DNA of 64,000 bases from Trichopria drosophilae (Eukaryota > Arthropoda > Insecta > Hymenoptera > Diapriidae): the NCBI GenBank assembly GCA_030407085.1, contig JAQOWT010000010.1:85001-149000 (forward strand), in the 5' to 3' direction. Under the pieces are notes generated by a model. It searched no databases, was not told the origin of the DNA, and worked only from the letters and a program-made list of their open reading frames with translations. A program made the position numbers and the translations under genes. Of the stretch, positions 34,301-42,059 are shown piece by piece; position 1 is the stretch's first letter; each line of letters opens with the position of its first letter.

Positions 34301-35685
34301 GTAAAAAAGACTTATGCGTTCGTGTAGCCCGATGGGTCTTGCTTCTCGAAGAGTTTAACTACGAAGTGCAGCATCGACCCGGCCGAAATATGAGTCATGT
34401 CGATGCCTTAAGCCGTAATCCGGTAGCGGATTCATTGGTAATTAAGGAATGTAACGAGGGGCTCTTGGCCCGAATACGAAAAGCGCAAGAAGGCGATGGT
34501 GGTCTCAACGCTATTTTTAAAAAGCAACAAGGAAGCAATGAAGAGGCTTACATAATCAAAAGAAATATAATATGTAAGGAGATAAATGGAGATACTGTGA
34601 TAGTCGTGCCAAGGAAGTTACAATCTCAAATTATCAGGCACGCACATGAACTTGGACACTTTGCAGTCGATAAGACGATCGCATTGATAAAAAGAGACTA
34701 TTGGTTCCAAGGCATGCGAGCCAAAGTAGAAGAAGTTCTCCGAAATTGCGTCTCCTGCATCTTAGCCGAACGGAAGCATGGTAAACAGGAGGGTTTGTTA
34801 AATGCAATCGACAAGGGGGAAGTGCCTCTTGACACATTCCACATTGATCATTTGGGACCGATACCCTCCACAGAAAAGAATTACAAATTTATCTTCGCAG
34901 TCATAGATGGATTCTCGAAATTTGTTTGGCTCTACGCGACGAAGACAACGGACGCAGAAGAGGTCATCGACCGTTTGGAGAAACAAGCCGTAACGTTTGG
35001 TTATCCTAGAAGAATAATCTCGGATAAAGGAGCAGCATTTAAGTCCGGAGCATTCAAGGAATTCTGCACAAAAGCTCACATACAGCACTCCTTTACAGCG
35101 ACAGGCGTTCCTCGAGGGAACGGTCAAGTAGAGCGTCTCAATCGCACGCTAATCCCTCTCCTGACGAAGTTAGCTGCACCAAAAGCAGAAGAATGGTTTA
35201 AACATCTCGGAGTGGCCCAGCGATATATAAACTCAACGAAATGCAGAAGCATTGGTACAACTCCATTCCACCTTTTATCTGGAACACACATGAGACTTCC
35301 AGAAGATCCACAGATTCGCGAAATAATCGATGCAGAATGGATCCAAATGTTTCAAGATGATCGCAATCGCATACGAGGTATCGCCAGAGAAAATATCGTG
35401 AAGGTTCAAGAGGAAAATCGAAAAAATTATAATAAGAAGAGAAAACCTGCAATCTCATACGGAAGTGGAGATATTGTAGCTATAAAAAGAACGCAGTTCC
35501 TACCAGGTTCGAAACTGCGTTGCAAGTTCTTAGGCCCGTATGAGGTTACAAAATCCCTGCGAAATGATCGTTATTTAGTCAGCAAGATAGGCGAGCATGA
35601 AGGGCCACATCAAACTTCAACGTCAGCAGATAATATGAAGCCGTGGATTGATGAATCAGATAACAGTGACAGTGACATTGACTAA
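31399..35685 (+). CDS. gag-pol: gypsy Gag-Pol polyprotein (1428 aa, single frame)
   Basis: ATG at 31399, TAA at 35683-35685. Residues about 65-98 (FSLGELTTICVLLGLGYTG) resemble a SAP-type DNA-binding helix pair. A gag core follows (about 155-325), then two CCHC knuckles (from 355 and 377). The protease has DTG at 427-429. RT has FGLCNAPAVFQRF and YMDD at 742-745. RNase H begins at TDAS (D891). Integrase has an HHCC zinc finger and catalytic D1150, D1209 and E1245, which is D-X58-D-X35-E. The C-terminus is basic then acidic. Gag and Pol share one frame with no slip site or stop, so their ratio must be set another way. All catalytic residues seen are intact. Confidence 0.95.
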   Translation: MESLGQIPEICAKIKVASRPTIQALHKLIFEEDGDRKNRQRLRDFKGFEFAEGSDDYREKLDFCGAFSLGELTTICVLLGLGYTGTKEELRIKIVNALTALDSLVRTEDDTEGEEQGDDDQENEERSNRNKSDDEDQERPLRAPQRTQARNKFSLGFKNVEDTIRPFNGSDNFPIDRWISDFEEASIMFEWDDLQTFVFAKRSITGIAKLFVQSESGINSWNKLKKSLRSEFTTKVTGAELHEQLRCRKIKKEETTQEYFLAMKGLALKGDIDNESLMQYVIDGIGGEAITKASLYGIKDLREFKEKLKIFEKMRKVSSEERSFKGKNDTAKTETKPFQREMKRRPSTKGKEVRCFSCGEDGHISANCPSKKKGLKCFKCNGFGHIASKCKTENEALANNCTGALQVTKKCCKTVKVGNVSMNALIDTGSDLSFIRADSYIKIGAPALKNKVSQIRGIGEKTNSTLGEFEEKIVIDGNVFAIRMHVLSEKIMPYELIIGLNLLNTVEISMKEGNLLISKLDREGGDAVEVETAEIYAIDVTEENRLVDVANIIDTGIKDKVTDLTRNYVPEKTREVNIEMNIILKDEIPICHRPRRLAINEKKEVDQELKSWLREGIIRPSNSEFASPIVLVRKKDGRVRICVDYRRLNANTIRDRYPLPLIDDQLDQLQGSKLFSVLDLKNGFFHIDVAESSRKYTSFVTPSGQYEFLKMPFGLCNAPAVFQRFINVVFKNLIDQGIVLTYMDDVIVLARDAEQGLKNLESVLSVASQYGLIINWHKCRFLQTKIEYLGHIIENGPVRPSEQKTKAVVKFPKPKSIKNIQSFLGLTGYFRKFIPGYSAIAKPLSDLLRKDVEFEFDSVEIDAFESLKRAISSKPVLKLYRINAKTELHTDASALGFGAILLQKDDVDEQFHPVYFASWKTTEAERKYSSYELEVLAIIKALKKFRVYLLGIQFIIVTDCNAFAATMRKKDLCVRVARWVLLLEEFNYEVQHRPGRNMSHVDALSRNPVADSLVIKECNEGLLARIRKAQEGDGGLNAIFKKQQGSNEEAYIIKRNIICKEINGDTVIVVPRKLQSQIIRHAHELGHFAVDKTIALIKRDYWFQGMRAKVEEVLRNCVSCILAERKHGKQEGLLNAIDKGEVPLDTFHIDHLGPIPSTEKNYKFIFAVIDGFSKFVWLYATKTTDAEEVIDRLEKQAVTFGYPRRIISDKGAAFKSGAFKEFCTKAHIQHSFTATGVPRGNGQVERLNRTLIPLLTKLAAPKAEEWFKHLGVAQRYINSTKCRSIGTTPFHLLSGTHMRLPEDPQIREIIDAEWIQMFQDDRNRIRGIARENIVKVQEENRKNYNKKRKPAISYGSGDIVAIKRTQFLPGSKLRCKFLGPYEVTKSLRNDRYLVSKIGEHEGPHQTSTSADNMKPWIDESDNSDSDID

Positions 35686-35730
35686 TACAGTATCCGTATC
35701 TGAGGGCAGATACAGTGTCGGATGGCCGAA

Positions 35731-35980
35731 TGTGGTGAGCGTTTTTGAATTCTCGCGCTCAGTATGATTTGGCGGGTGATTCGGATTGGCTGGTGCGCGA
35801 TCGAGGCGACACGGAGCGGTACGCGTGCGGGATATAGGGAGGAGGACGGCAGATTGTATCGCGCGCGCACAGGGCACGAATGTAACGACGACATCCCTTT
35901 TATGTGTTGAAAATAAATCTTTTCTTATATTTAATCTGAGTTGAGGGGTAAGCTTTGGTTTCTTTCCCAAAATTCCCACA
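35731..35980 (+). repeat. 3' LTR
   Basis: 250 bp, matching the 5' LTR. It starts 45 nt after the gag-pol stop. The sequence just before it (GATGGCCGAA) is not an obvious polypurine tract; TGAGGGCAGA about 30 nt upstream is the nearest purine-rich run. Confidence 0.95.
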
Positions 35981-36254
35981 TATATATGATGTCCAAAAAA
36001 ATATGAAACTCGTTAGTTAACAATCCATTGTGAATCGTGCAAAATAGATGATTTTTCCTTATTTAGCACGATTCTCAATAGATTGTTAACTAACGGGTTT
36101 CATATTTTTTAGGACATATATATATATATATTCATTACAATTTCCCGTACAGAGCCTGAATATTGAAAAATCAATTCAATCATTATTAATTTAAGTTCCT
36201 TTGTGAAAATATCTACCTTATCGACTGAGCCGTACGGAATCCTCACAAGAAATA

Positions 36255-36545
36255 GGAATCTTTTTCAGATAAATATCTTTTATAAAAATATTTCATAATT
36301 TACTGGCTGCCGAGTCGGTGATCTTGAATAAATTTTGATGTTTGGAAGTAAGTAAAAATAAATCAAAATTCAAAGATACGAGGCGTACGTCAAATGACAG
36401 ATACCCTAACTAGCCTCTCAATTCACGAATTGTATATTTATTTTTAGCCACTTGCTAATAGTACAATTTCTCCAAAATTACTTACTCGGTAGCGAATAAA
36501 ATAAGAAATATTTTCATAAAAGAAATTTATCTGAAAAGTGATTAA
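36255..36545. mobile_element. Small foldback/MITE-like palindrome
   Basis: TTTTTCAGATAAATATCTTTTATAAAAATATTTC-type sequence at the left (described by position 36264-36298) pairs with 36500-36540, and CGAGTCGG pairs with the ACTCGGTAGCG region near 36484. Inner tracts AAGTAAGTAAAAATAAAT and ATTTATTTTTAGCCACTTG also pair. Non-coding. Confidence 0.5.
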
Positions 36546-36584
36546 TATTTCTGAAAGTTCGGCGCCAAAAGAGGCATAAAAAGA

Positions 36585-36610
36585 GTGCGTGTGTGTGTGT
36601 GTGTGCGCGC

Positions 36611-36665
<55 letters not shown>

Positions 36666-36688
36666 CGTGCGCGTGTGTGTGTGTGTGT
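36585..36688. repeat. (GT)n/(GC)n microsatellite at the 3' side of the R1 element
   Basis: 104 bp of GT with a GC-rich core (36605-36625) and scattered GCGT. It abuts the poly(A) end of the minus-strand R1 element. Its left flank is unrelated to the left flank of the tract at 4329, so a junction must lie in or near this repeat. Confidence 0.95.
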
Positions 36689-36736
36689 ATTTTTTTTTTT
36701 CCGAAGCGACGATGGAAAGCTCTATGTTTTGGCTCT

Positions 36737-39700
36737 TCAAGTCTGGGCGATGATGTTTCCTCTTCCGTCTTCTTCTCTTCTGATGGCATTCAGCCTATCG
36801 ATGATGGAGGTGGCGATGATGACCACCGCGTCCCATCCCTCCTGTGAGGCGAGCAGACATTCCCCAATGCCCTCAGGTGTTAGTGGTCCTCCTACCGAGA
36901 TCCGGAACTGTTCCCGTTCCGCTGCAAATCTGGGGCAGTGGAAGAGGACATGGGCCACGTCTTCGTCGACACCAGGGCATGCCGGGCACTCCGCACTTTG
37001 ATAAATGCGGAAACGATGTAAGTAGCTGCGAAAGCAGCCGTGCCCGGTGAGCACCTGGGTGAGATGAAAGGTGGTGTATCCGTGTTGTCTGCCCGTCCAC
37101 TTTGCTACATCTGGGATGACGCAGTGGGTCCACCGCCCCGAATCCGCTGAATCCCATCTTTTTTGCCACTCTTCTATGGTCCTCATGGACCATTTGTCGT
37201 GGTTCGGCTCCTGGTCGGCGATGTCCTGCCTTATACACCTGCCTTCGCGGTGTACTGCTGCCCCCTCCATAGCAAGAAGGTCTATGGGAGGGAGTCCCGC
37301 GACCACCGAGAGAGCGATGTCCGATACAGAACGGTAGGCACGGGCCACTCTTAGGACGGCTGTTCTATAAGCGCGCCGGCAGGTGGCTCCGTAGCTCTTA
37401 TGGATGTTTATGGCATCAGCCCATATCGGTGCCCCGTAAAGAATAACGGAGCTTACTACCGATGAAAGCAGGGACCGTCGCGGCTGTTTCGGCCCCCCCA
37501 TATTGGGCATGATGCTAGAGAGCGTACGAGCCACTTTGAAAGCCTTTACGCCTGCGTTCATCAGGTGTTGTTTGAACGACAGCCGCGCATCTAGAGTGAC
37601 TCCAAGATATCTAATAGTGTCCACCGTCCTGATCTGCGTATCTTCCACCGTGAAGGTGGCGTATACCCTTTTCTTAGTTCGAGAGATGAGCACCGCCTCC
37701 GTCTTCTCAGCCGCCAGATCTAACCCATGGTTGCTCAACCACCTAGCTACTACCTCGATAGCTTCATCTCCGCTAAATTGCACCTCGTTGATGGTCTTCG
37801 AGACGACGATTAGTGCAAGGTCGTCTGCGAAAGCTACCATGGACACCCCGTCTGGGAGGGATTGCCTGAGCAGTCCGTCATATAAGACGTTCCAGAGCAA
37901 GGGCCCCAGAACCGAACCCTGTGTCACGCCTCCCGTGATGTTGTAGGAGTGCCTGCCGTCATCGGTGTCATAATACAGGGTTCGTTCTGTTAGGTAGCTT
38001 GAGATGGCTTCTCTTAGGTAGAGAGGCACCTTCAGATTTTCGAGTGCCTGCATGATGCAAACCCACCTGGCCGAATTGAATGCGTTCCGGATATCCAGGG
38101 CAATGATGGCACACATGCACCTGGTGTTTCGGCTGCCACTGATGGCATCCGTGGCTATTGCTTTCACTCGGCCGATTGCATCGATGGTTGAGCGCCCCTT
38201 TCTAAATCCGAACTGGTTTTCGGAAAGACCTCCGGCATTTTCGATGGCTGCTTCCAGTATGGCACAGATAACCCTCTCATATAGCTTCCCGGAGATGTCA
38301 AGCATGCAGAGCGGTCGGAATGAGCATGGGTCGTCCGGGGGTTTGTTTCCCTTAGACAGCAGCACCAACCTATGTTCCTTCCACTGCGCCGGGAAGCATC
38401 CTTCCTTCAGGCAAGCACTGAATGTCAATGTGAAGATGGTTGGTACATTCAGCGCTGCGATCTTCACTGCCATTCCAGGTACCCCATCCATTCCTGGGGC
38501 CTTACGGGTGGAGATCTTCTTAGCAGCCATCATTACTTCGGCTTCGGTAACATCTGGCGGCTCGGCTGCACCAGCAATTGCCATCAGGCCAGTGCCAATC
38601 GGCCGTTCCCGCTGTTCTGGAAATAAATGGCCGACGACTTTGCCAAGGAAGGATGGACAAGATGGTGCGTTGGGTCCCCTGGGCTTGATCTTGTTCATGA
38701 CCGTTTTATACGGTCGCCCCCAGGGATCGCGGTCCACCTCCTCACAAAAGTCCTGCCAGCACTTTCTTTTCGCGGCTTTGATGGCAATCTTGAGCCTCTT
38801 TCTCTTTCTTTCATAGTCCGCGGCCAGTTGGTAGTACCGGGGCTTATGGATTGCTCTCTGATGCAGCCTTCGAGCCCGAAGGCACTCTGCGATTTCCTCG
38901 TTCCACCAGTAAACTGGGGGTCGGCCGCGTGGATTTGACTTCACGGCCATAGAGGCATCGCAAGCCGCTGTTATCGCTCGGGAGAGGCATCGGGCTCTCT
39001 CCTCTGCTGTTCCCTCCACCTCCGTCTGTTCCAAGCTGTAGAGGAACATTTCCCGATCGAAGGTGGCCGGTGCCCATCTCTCTTTGCTTGCGCTCTGCAC
39101 CTTTCCTACTGGTCTGCCGGTCAGTTGGAGCTGGTACACCAAGGCTTGATGGTCACTGCCCGTGTATCGGTCGCTAACTTTCCAGCCCAACCCGTCCCCC
39201 ATTAATTTTGGGTCGACGAAGGTCAGGTCGACTACGGAGGACTTGCCGGCCTTGGAGTAGGTCGGCTTTCCCCCCGTGTTAGCAATCTCCAACTCCAGTA
39301 ACGAGAAGGCCTCAATGAGGGCATATCCTCGATGGTTGGTCTTCGCGCTACCCCATTCCGTCGCCCATGCATTGAAGTCCCCCCCGATCGCTAACGGGAG
39401 TCGGGAGGTTCTTGCACTGGCGACGATGGCCTCCAGGGATCCTTGGAACTCGTCGATGGTAAGACTGGGAGGGAGGTAGCAACTGTATAGTCTTATACCA
39501 GCCACCTCCACCCACGTGAAGCTGGGCAGGGGGTCGGACATCTTATTGGATATGTGGAGATTCCCACACACCCAGATGGCCGCCTTGCTGGTGGAATCCT
39601 TCACCCAGCTCGGTTTACAAAGGTCCCGGTAAGCCTCGCTGATGACGGCGATATCGGCTTTCTCCTCCTTGACCAGTTGAAACATCAGGTCCTGGGCCAT

Positions 39701-39739
39701 CGCACAGTGATTGAGGTTTATTTGGAGCACCTTAGCCAT
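36737..39739 (-). CDS. R1-clade ORF2: endonuclease-reverse transcriptase (1000 aa)
   Basis: ATG at 39739 ([12 protein letters not shown]); reading upstream to 39943 is open but is ORF1 in another frame. An APE-type endonuclease with GDFNAW (Asp at residue 121) and SDHQAL cuts the target. RT motifs include [40 protein letters not shown] at 637-640 and [10 protein letters not shown]-terminal zinc knuckle [18 protein letters not shown] lies near residue 930. No stop or frameshift interrupts it. The protein would nick the AC repeat and prime reverse transcription there. Residue content and order fit the R1 clade. Confidence 0.92.
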   Translation of the reverse strand: MAKVLQINLNHCAMAQDLMFQLVKEEKADIAVISEAYRDLCKPSWVKDSTSKAAIWVCGNLHISNKMSDPLPSFTWVEVAGIRLYSCYLPPSLTIDEFQGSLEAIVASARTSRLPLAIGGDFNAWATEWGSAKTNHRGYALIEAFSLLELEIANTGGKPTYSKAGKSSVVDLTFVDPKLMGDGLGWKVSDRYTGSDHQALVYQLQLTGRPVGKVQSASKERWAPATFDREMFLYSLEQTEVEGTAEERARCLSRAITAACDASMAVKSNPRGRPPVYWWNEEIAECLRARRLHQRAIHKPRYYQLAADYERKRKRLKIAIKAAKRKCWQDFCEEVDRDPWGRPYKTVMNKIKPRGPNAPSCPSFLGKVVGHLFPEQRERPIGTGLMAIAGAAEPPDVTEAEVMMAAKKISTRKAPGMDGVPGMAVKIAALNVPTIFTLTFSACLKEGCFPAQWKEHRLVLLSKGNKPPDDPCSFRPLCMLDISGKLYERVICAILEAAIENAGGLSENQFGFRKGRSTIDAIGRVKAIATDAISGSRNTRCMCAIIALDIRNAFNSARWVCIMQALENLKVPLYLREAISSYLTERTLYYDTDDGRHSYNITGGVTQGSVLGPLLWNVLYDGLLRQSLPDGVSMVAFADDLALIVVSKTINEVQFSGDEAIEVVARWLSNHGLDLAAEKTEAVLISRTKKRVYATFTVEDTQIRTVDTIRYLGVTLDARLSFKQHLMNAGVKAFKVARTLSSIMPNMGGPKQPRRSLLSSVVSSVILYGAPIWADAINIHKSYGATCRRAYRTAVLRVARAYRSVSDIALSVVAGLPPIDLLAMEGAAVHREGRCIRQDIADQEPNHDKWSMRTIEEWQKRWDSADSGRWTHCVIPDVAKWTGRQHGYTTFHLTQVLTGHGCFRSYLHRFRIYQSAECPACPGVDEDVAHVLFHCPRFAAEREQFRISVGGPLTPEGIGECLLASQEGWDAVVIIATSIIDRLNAIRREEDGRGNIIAQT

Positions 39740-41127
39740 TGTTGGTCTGTGCTCCAACCTCCTGCGTTGCCCGATGTTTGGATACGCAGTCCTCAATCTT
39801 GTGGCCCTCCTTGCCACACCGGAAGCACTGCGCCTAGCGATCGACCGCGCTCTTACAACCCCTTGCCAGATGTCCACTCTCGTGGCACCTGTAACAGCGT
39901 GGGGGTCCCTCGCGCAGTCGAACCCGGCAATTAACCCAGCCAATTTTAAGCTTCCCCTTTTGCAGCAGTGTGTTTGCTACTGCGACGGGAAGCAAGATAT
40001 TGGCCGCCTGGGTTCCGCTATATGCTCCCCTGAGCTTGATATTCTCAGGGGTCACTGCTTCCGGTGAAGTCATCTCAATGATAGCCTGTGCCACCTCCTC
40101 CCGAGTTGTGGCCTCGTCCATGTCCTTGATGGTGATAGCTTCTTTATGGGACAGTGCCTGTACGACAGCTGTCCCTTATAGGATGGACGTCGCCGCTGCT
40201 TGGAGCTCTTGGGTGCACACGCCAGGCGTTGCAAGCTCTATGAGCAGTTCGCCTGCTTTCGTCCGCCTGATGGCGGTCACCCTTTCTCATAACTTTTGCA
40301 GTTCTGGCGCAGCTTTCATGGTCTTCAGGATGTCGACATATGACGCACCGTCCGCTGCCTTGATCTTGATGGCATCGGGGCGGAAGGGTCGGAGGCCGGC
40401 TTTTGATTCCGGCTTCCCCCCTGTGTCGCTTGCCGACATCCGTTCCCTGCTGCTGCTGCTGCTGCCGTTGTTGTTGCTGTCGTTGCTCCTGCGGATGTTG
40501 TTGCTGCTGATGCTGTTGCGGTTGTTGTTGCTGCAGCTGCTTCGCCTTCTTCTTTAGGCCGTTTCTGACCACCGTAACCCAGTCCTGGTCTTCCGACTGG
40601 GGTTGCCGCCGTTGTTCTGCAGCTGGTGGTACGGGGCTTTCCTCTTTATCCGCTTCTTTCCTGACCCGTTTTGTCGCTGGCAGCTTCAGCGGCGAGGGTC
40701 CTTTACGCTCCGGACGATCGGGGGGCTTACGGAATAGGGGCGACGTTTGGCTCGCCCCGTCCTGGCAGGTCACCGACGCCTGCAAAGCCCCCGAACTTTC
40801 TCGTGCCTTGGCGTAATGGCTAAAGGCACGCAGTGTGCCTCTGGCCATATTCTTGAGCTCCTTGTGGAGATTTTTCTTTTCCTGGATGAATTCCACAAGG
40901 AGTTGGAGTTTTTCTCCTAGGCGCTCGAAACTTGCAGTCTCCTGCGCCTTTCCTGACAGAATGTCACTTGTAGCATTTAATGCTGTTGGGGCCGAGTGAC
41001 CAACCCCAACAACACTGCGGTTGCCTGATAACGACGCCGGAGAGCCCGCTTGCTCACTCGTACCCGACGCCGGTACTGGGGATCCGACCCCTGCACCGTA
41101 AGCTTTTATCTGCAGCTGATCTTCCAT
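39732..41127 (-). pseudogene. R1-clade ORF1 (gag-like), disrupted
   Basis: ATG at 41127 (MEDQLQIKAYGAG). A Gln-rich stretch encoded by CAG/CAA repeats lies at about 40445-40545. A frameshift at the G-run near 40410-40425 is followed in the new frame by the conserved ADGASYVDILKTMK and RRTKAGELLIELATPG segments of R1 ORF1. That frame has stops at 40287-40289 (TGA), 40176-40178 (TAA) and 39834-39836 (TAG). Two zinc knuckles, CYRCHESGHLARGC and CFRCGKEGHKIEDC, flank the last stop. The frame ends in a TAA at 39732-39734 that overlaps the ORF2 ATG (ATGGCTAA). With four disabling changes it is dead, though ORF2 survives. Confidence 0.85.
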
Positions 41128-41271
41128 ACTTGGTTTCTTATTCGGGGTTCCTTCCCCTAGCTAGTTCTTTGGTCCGCGTCGGGTATTTTATTTCTCCGAT
41201 ACCTTTTACCAGCATTCCCCGATCCGCCACCTGGGGACGCGCCCGTTAGAAGGAACCAGCAAGACTCCGGC

Positions 41272-41273
<2 letters not shown>

Positions 41274-41333
<60 letters not shown>
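41274..41333. repeat. (GT)n microsatellite at the 5' side of the R1 element
   Basis: 60 bp of pure GT between the R1 5' end and the start of duplication copy 2. It sits 6 bp beyond the splice donor of exon B (41340-41341), the same position as the copy 1 tract. Confidence 0.95.
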
Positions 41334-41335
<2 letters not shown>

Positions 41336-41341
41336 TCATAC

Positions 41342-41848
41342 CTTTTGCTCCCTTTAACTCCTGACTGAAAGAAGGTTCAGAGTCAAGAGTGTTCATAACC
41401 TCTTCCTGATGTAATTCCTCTTGTGAAGGCTCTGCCGTATCAAAAATATCCTTCTCTAGGTCTTTCTTTTGCTGTCTCATTTCTTTATAATCGCATTTTT
41501 TATCTCTGGATATTTTTTTTTGTTCTGCGTTGCCATGTTTTTTTACGTTCTTCATGTGCAACACCTCTTCGACGTCGACATATAGGCTTTCTAACCACTT
41601 TTTGTCTTCTGAAAATTAAAATATGTTATATTTAAAATGTGAGGATTTTCAGCAATTGTATAAAGTAAATTAAAGATTAATATAAATATATATATATACT
41701 TACCGCTGTACTCAATAATTTTCCCGTAACATTTTTCTTTACCCCATAATATAGGAATCTCCTGTCCTTTTTGTGCCCCCTTAGGCAGATCCTCACTTTT
41801 CATGACTGAGATATCACGAGACTTGGTCCAAAATATTAATGCAAACAT
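41342..41848 (-). CDS. N-terminal exons of a presumed BEN-like gene, copy 2 (open)
   Basis: Exon A is 41704-41848 (ATG at 41848, donor GTAAGT) and exon B is 41342-41608, joined in phase. This copy lacks the TAA found in copy 1 and reads through as QKKISRDKKCDYKEMRQ. The exons encode MFALIFWTKSRDISVM and a charged linker. Downstream on the minus strand come the R1 element, the gypsy/MITE nest and then the BEN-like exons at 29322-28099. If the genes are joined, the intron is about 12 kb. The exon B to exon C phase mismatch (1 nt against 2 nt) requires at least one more exon. Confidence 0.5.
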
Positions 41849-42059
41849 TGCGACACGGTGAGATCGTAGTAGCTTCAAATTATCATTTCGCAGAAACCTG
41901 ATTGATGGCGAATTAGCAAAAAATGTCAAATGCTACTAATCATGAAGTTGGCAACTTGTTGATGTTTTCGTGAAAACAATAGTAGTATCACTTATTAGAT
42001 ACTTCATTGCATATCATAGATGCGAATTACATATTTTTATTTTAAATGCAAAATTAATC
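41849..42059. promoter_or_regulatory. Candidate bidirectional promoter, copy 2
   Basis: 211 bp between the divergent ATGs at 41848 and 42060, one base longer than in copy 1 (an A run). No defined elements were seen; the call rests on geometry. Confidence 0.35.

Larger units (their letters stand above)
30488..35980 (+). mobile_element. Intact Ty3/gypsy LTR retrotransposon (5493 bp)
   Basis: Two 250-bp LTRs beginning TGTGG and ending CCACA, identical as far as I can read, flank a leader and a single gag-pol frame with no stop. A 4-bp TATA duplication flanks the element (30484-30487, 35981-35984). Domain order gag, protease, RT, RNase H, integrase is that of Metaviridae. There is no env frame, so it would move only within the cell. 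Identical LTRs and an intact frame indicate recent insertion. It interrupts an older MITE. Confidence 0.95.
30366..36243. mobile_element. TTAA-type MITE split by a gypsy retrotransposon
   Basis: The left part 30366-30487 starts TTAAGGGGATTCCGTACGG. The right part 35981-36243 ends CCGTACGGAATCC. The two arms of about 120 bp pair throughout, for example CAGGCTCTGTACGGGAAATT against AATTTCCCGTACAGAGCCTG, and the right part has an inner stem ATATGAAACTCGTTAGTTAA. Without the gypsy insert the MITE is about 0.38 kb. The right-hand TTAA is degenerate (TCACAA). Confidence 0.8.
36690..41273 (-). mobile_element. R1-clade non-LTR retrotransposon inserted in a (GT)n tract
   Basis: 4584 bp on the minus strand: a 146-nt leader, ORF1, ORF2 overlapping ORF1, a 3' UTR of only about 36 nt, and an 11-nt poly(A) end (36690-36700). 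GC content is much higher than in the surroundings. Both sides are GT (that is, AC) dinucleotide repeat. R1-clade families that target simple repeats are known (Waldo for ACAY, Mino for AC), so this looks like a target-specific insertion. ORF2 is intact but ORF1 is broken, so this copy would need ORF1 protein supplied in trans. Confidence 0.9.

Noticed and set aside
38052..38816. Plus-strand open frame of 254 codons
   Set aside because: Antisense of R1 ORF2; GC-rich codon use opens the opposite frame.
39970..40557. Plus-strand open frame of 195 codons ending in Leu runs
   Set aside because: Antisense of the Gln-rich part of R1 ORF1.
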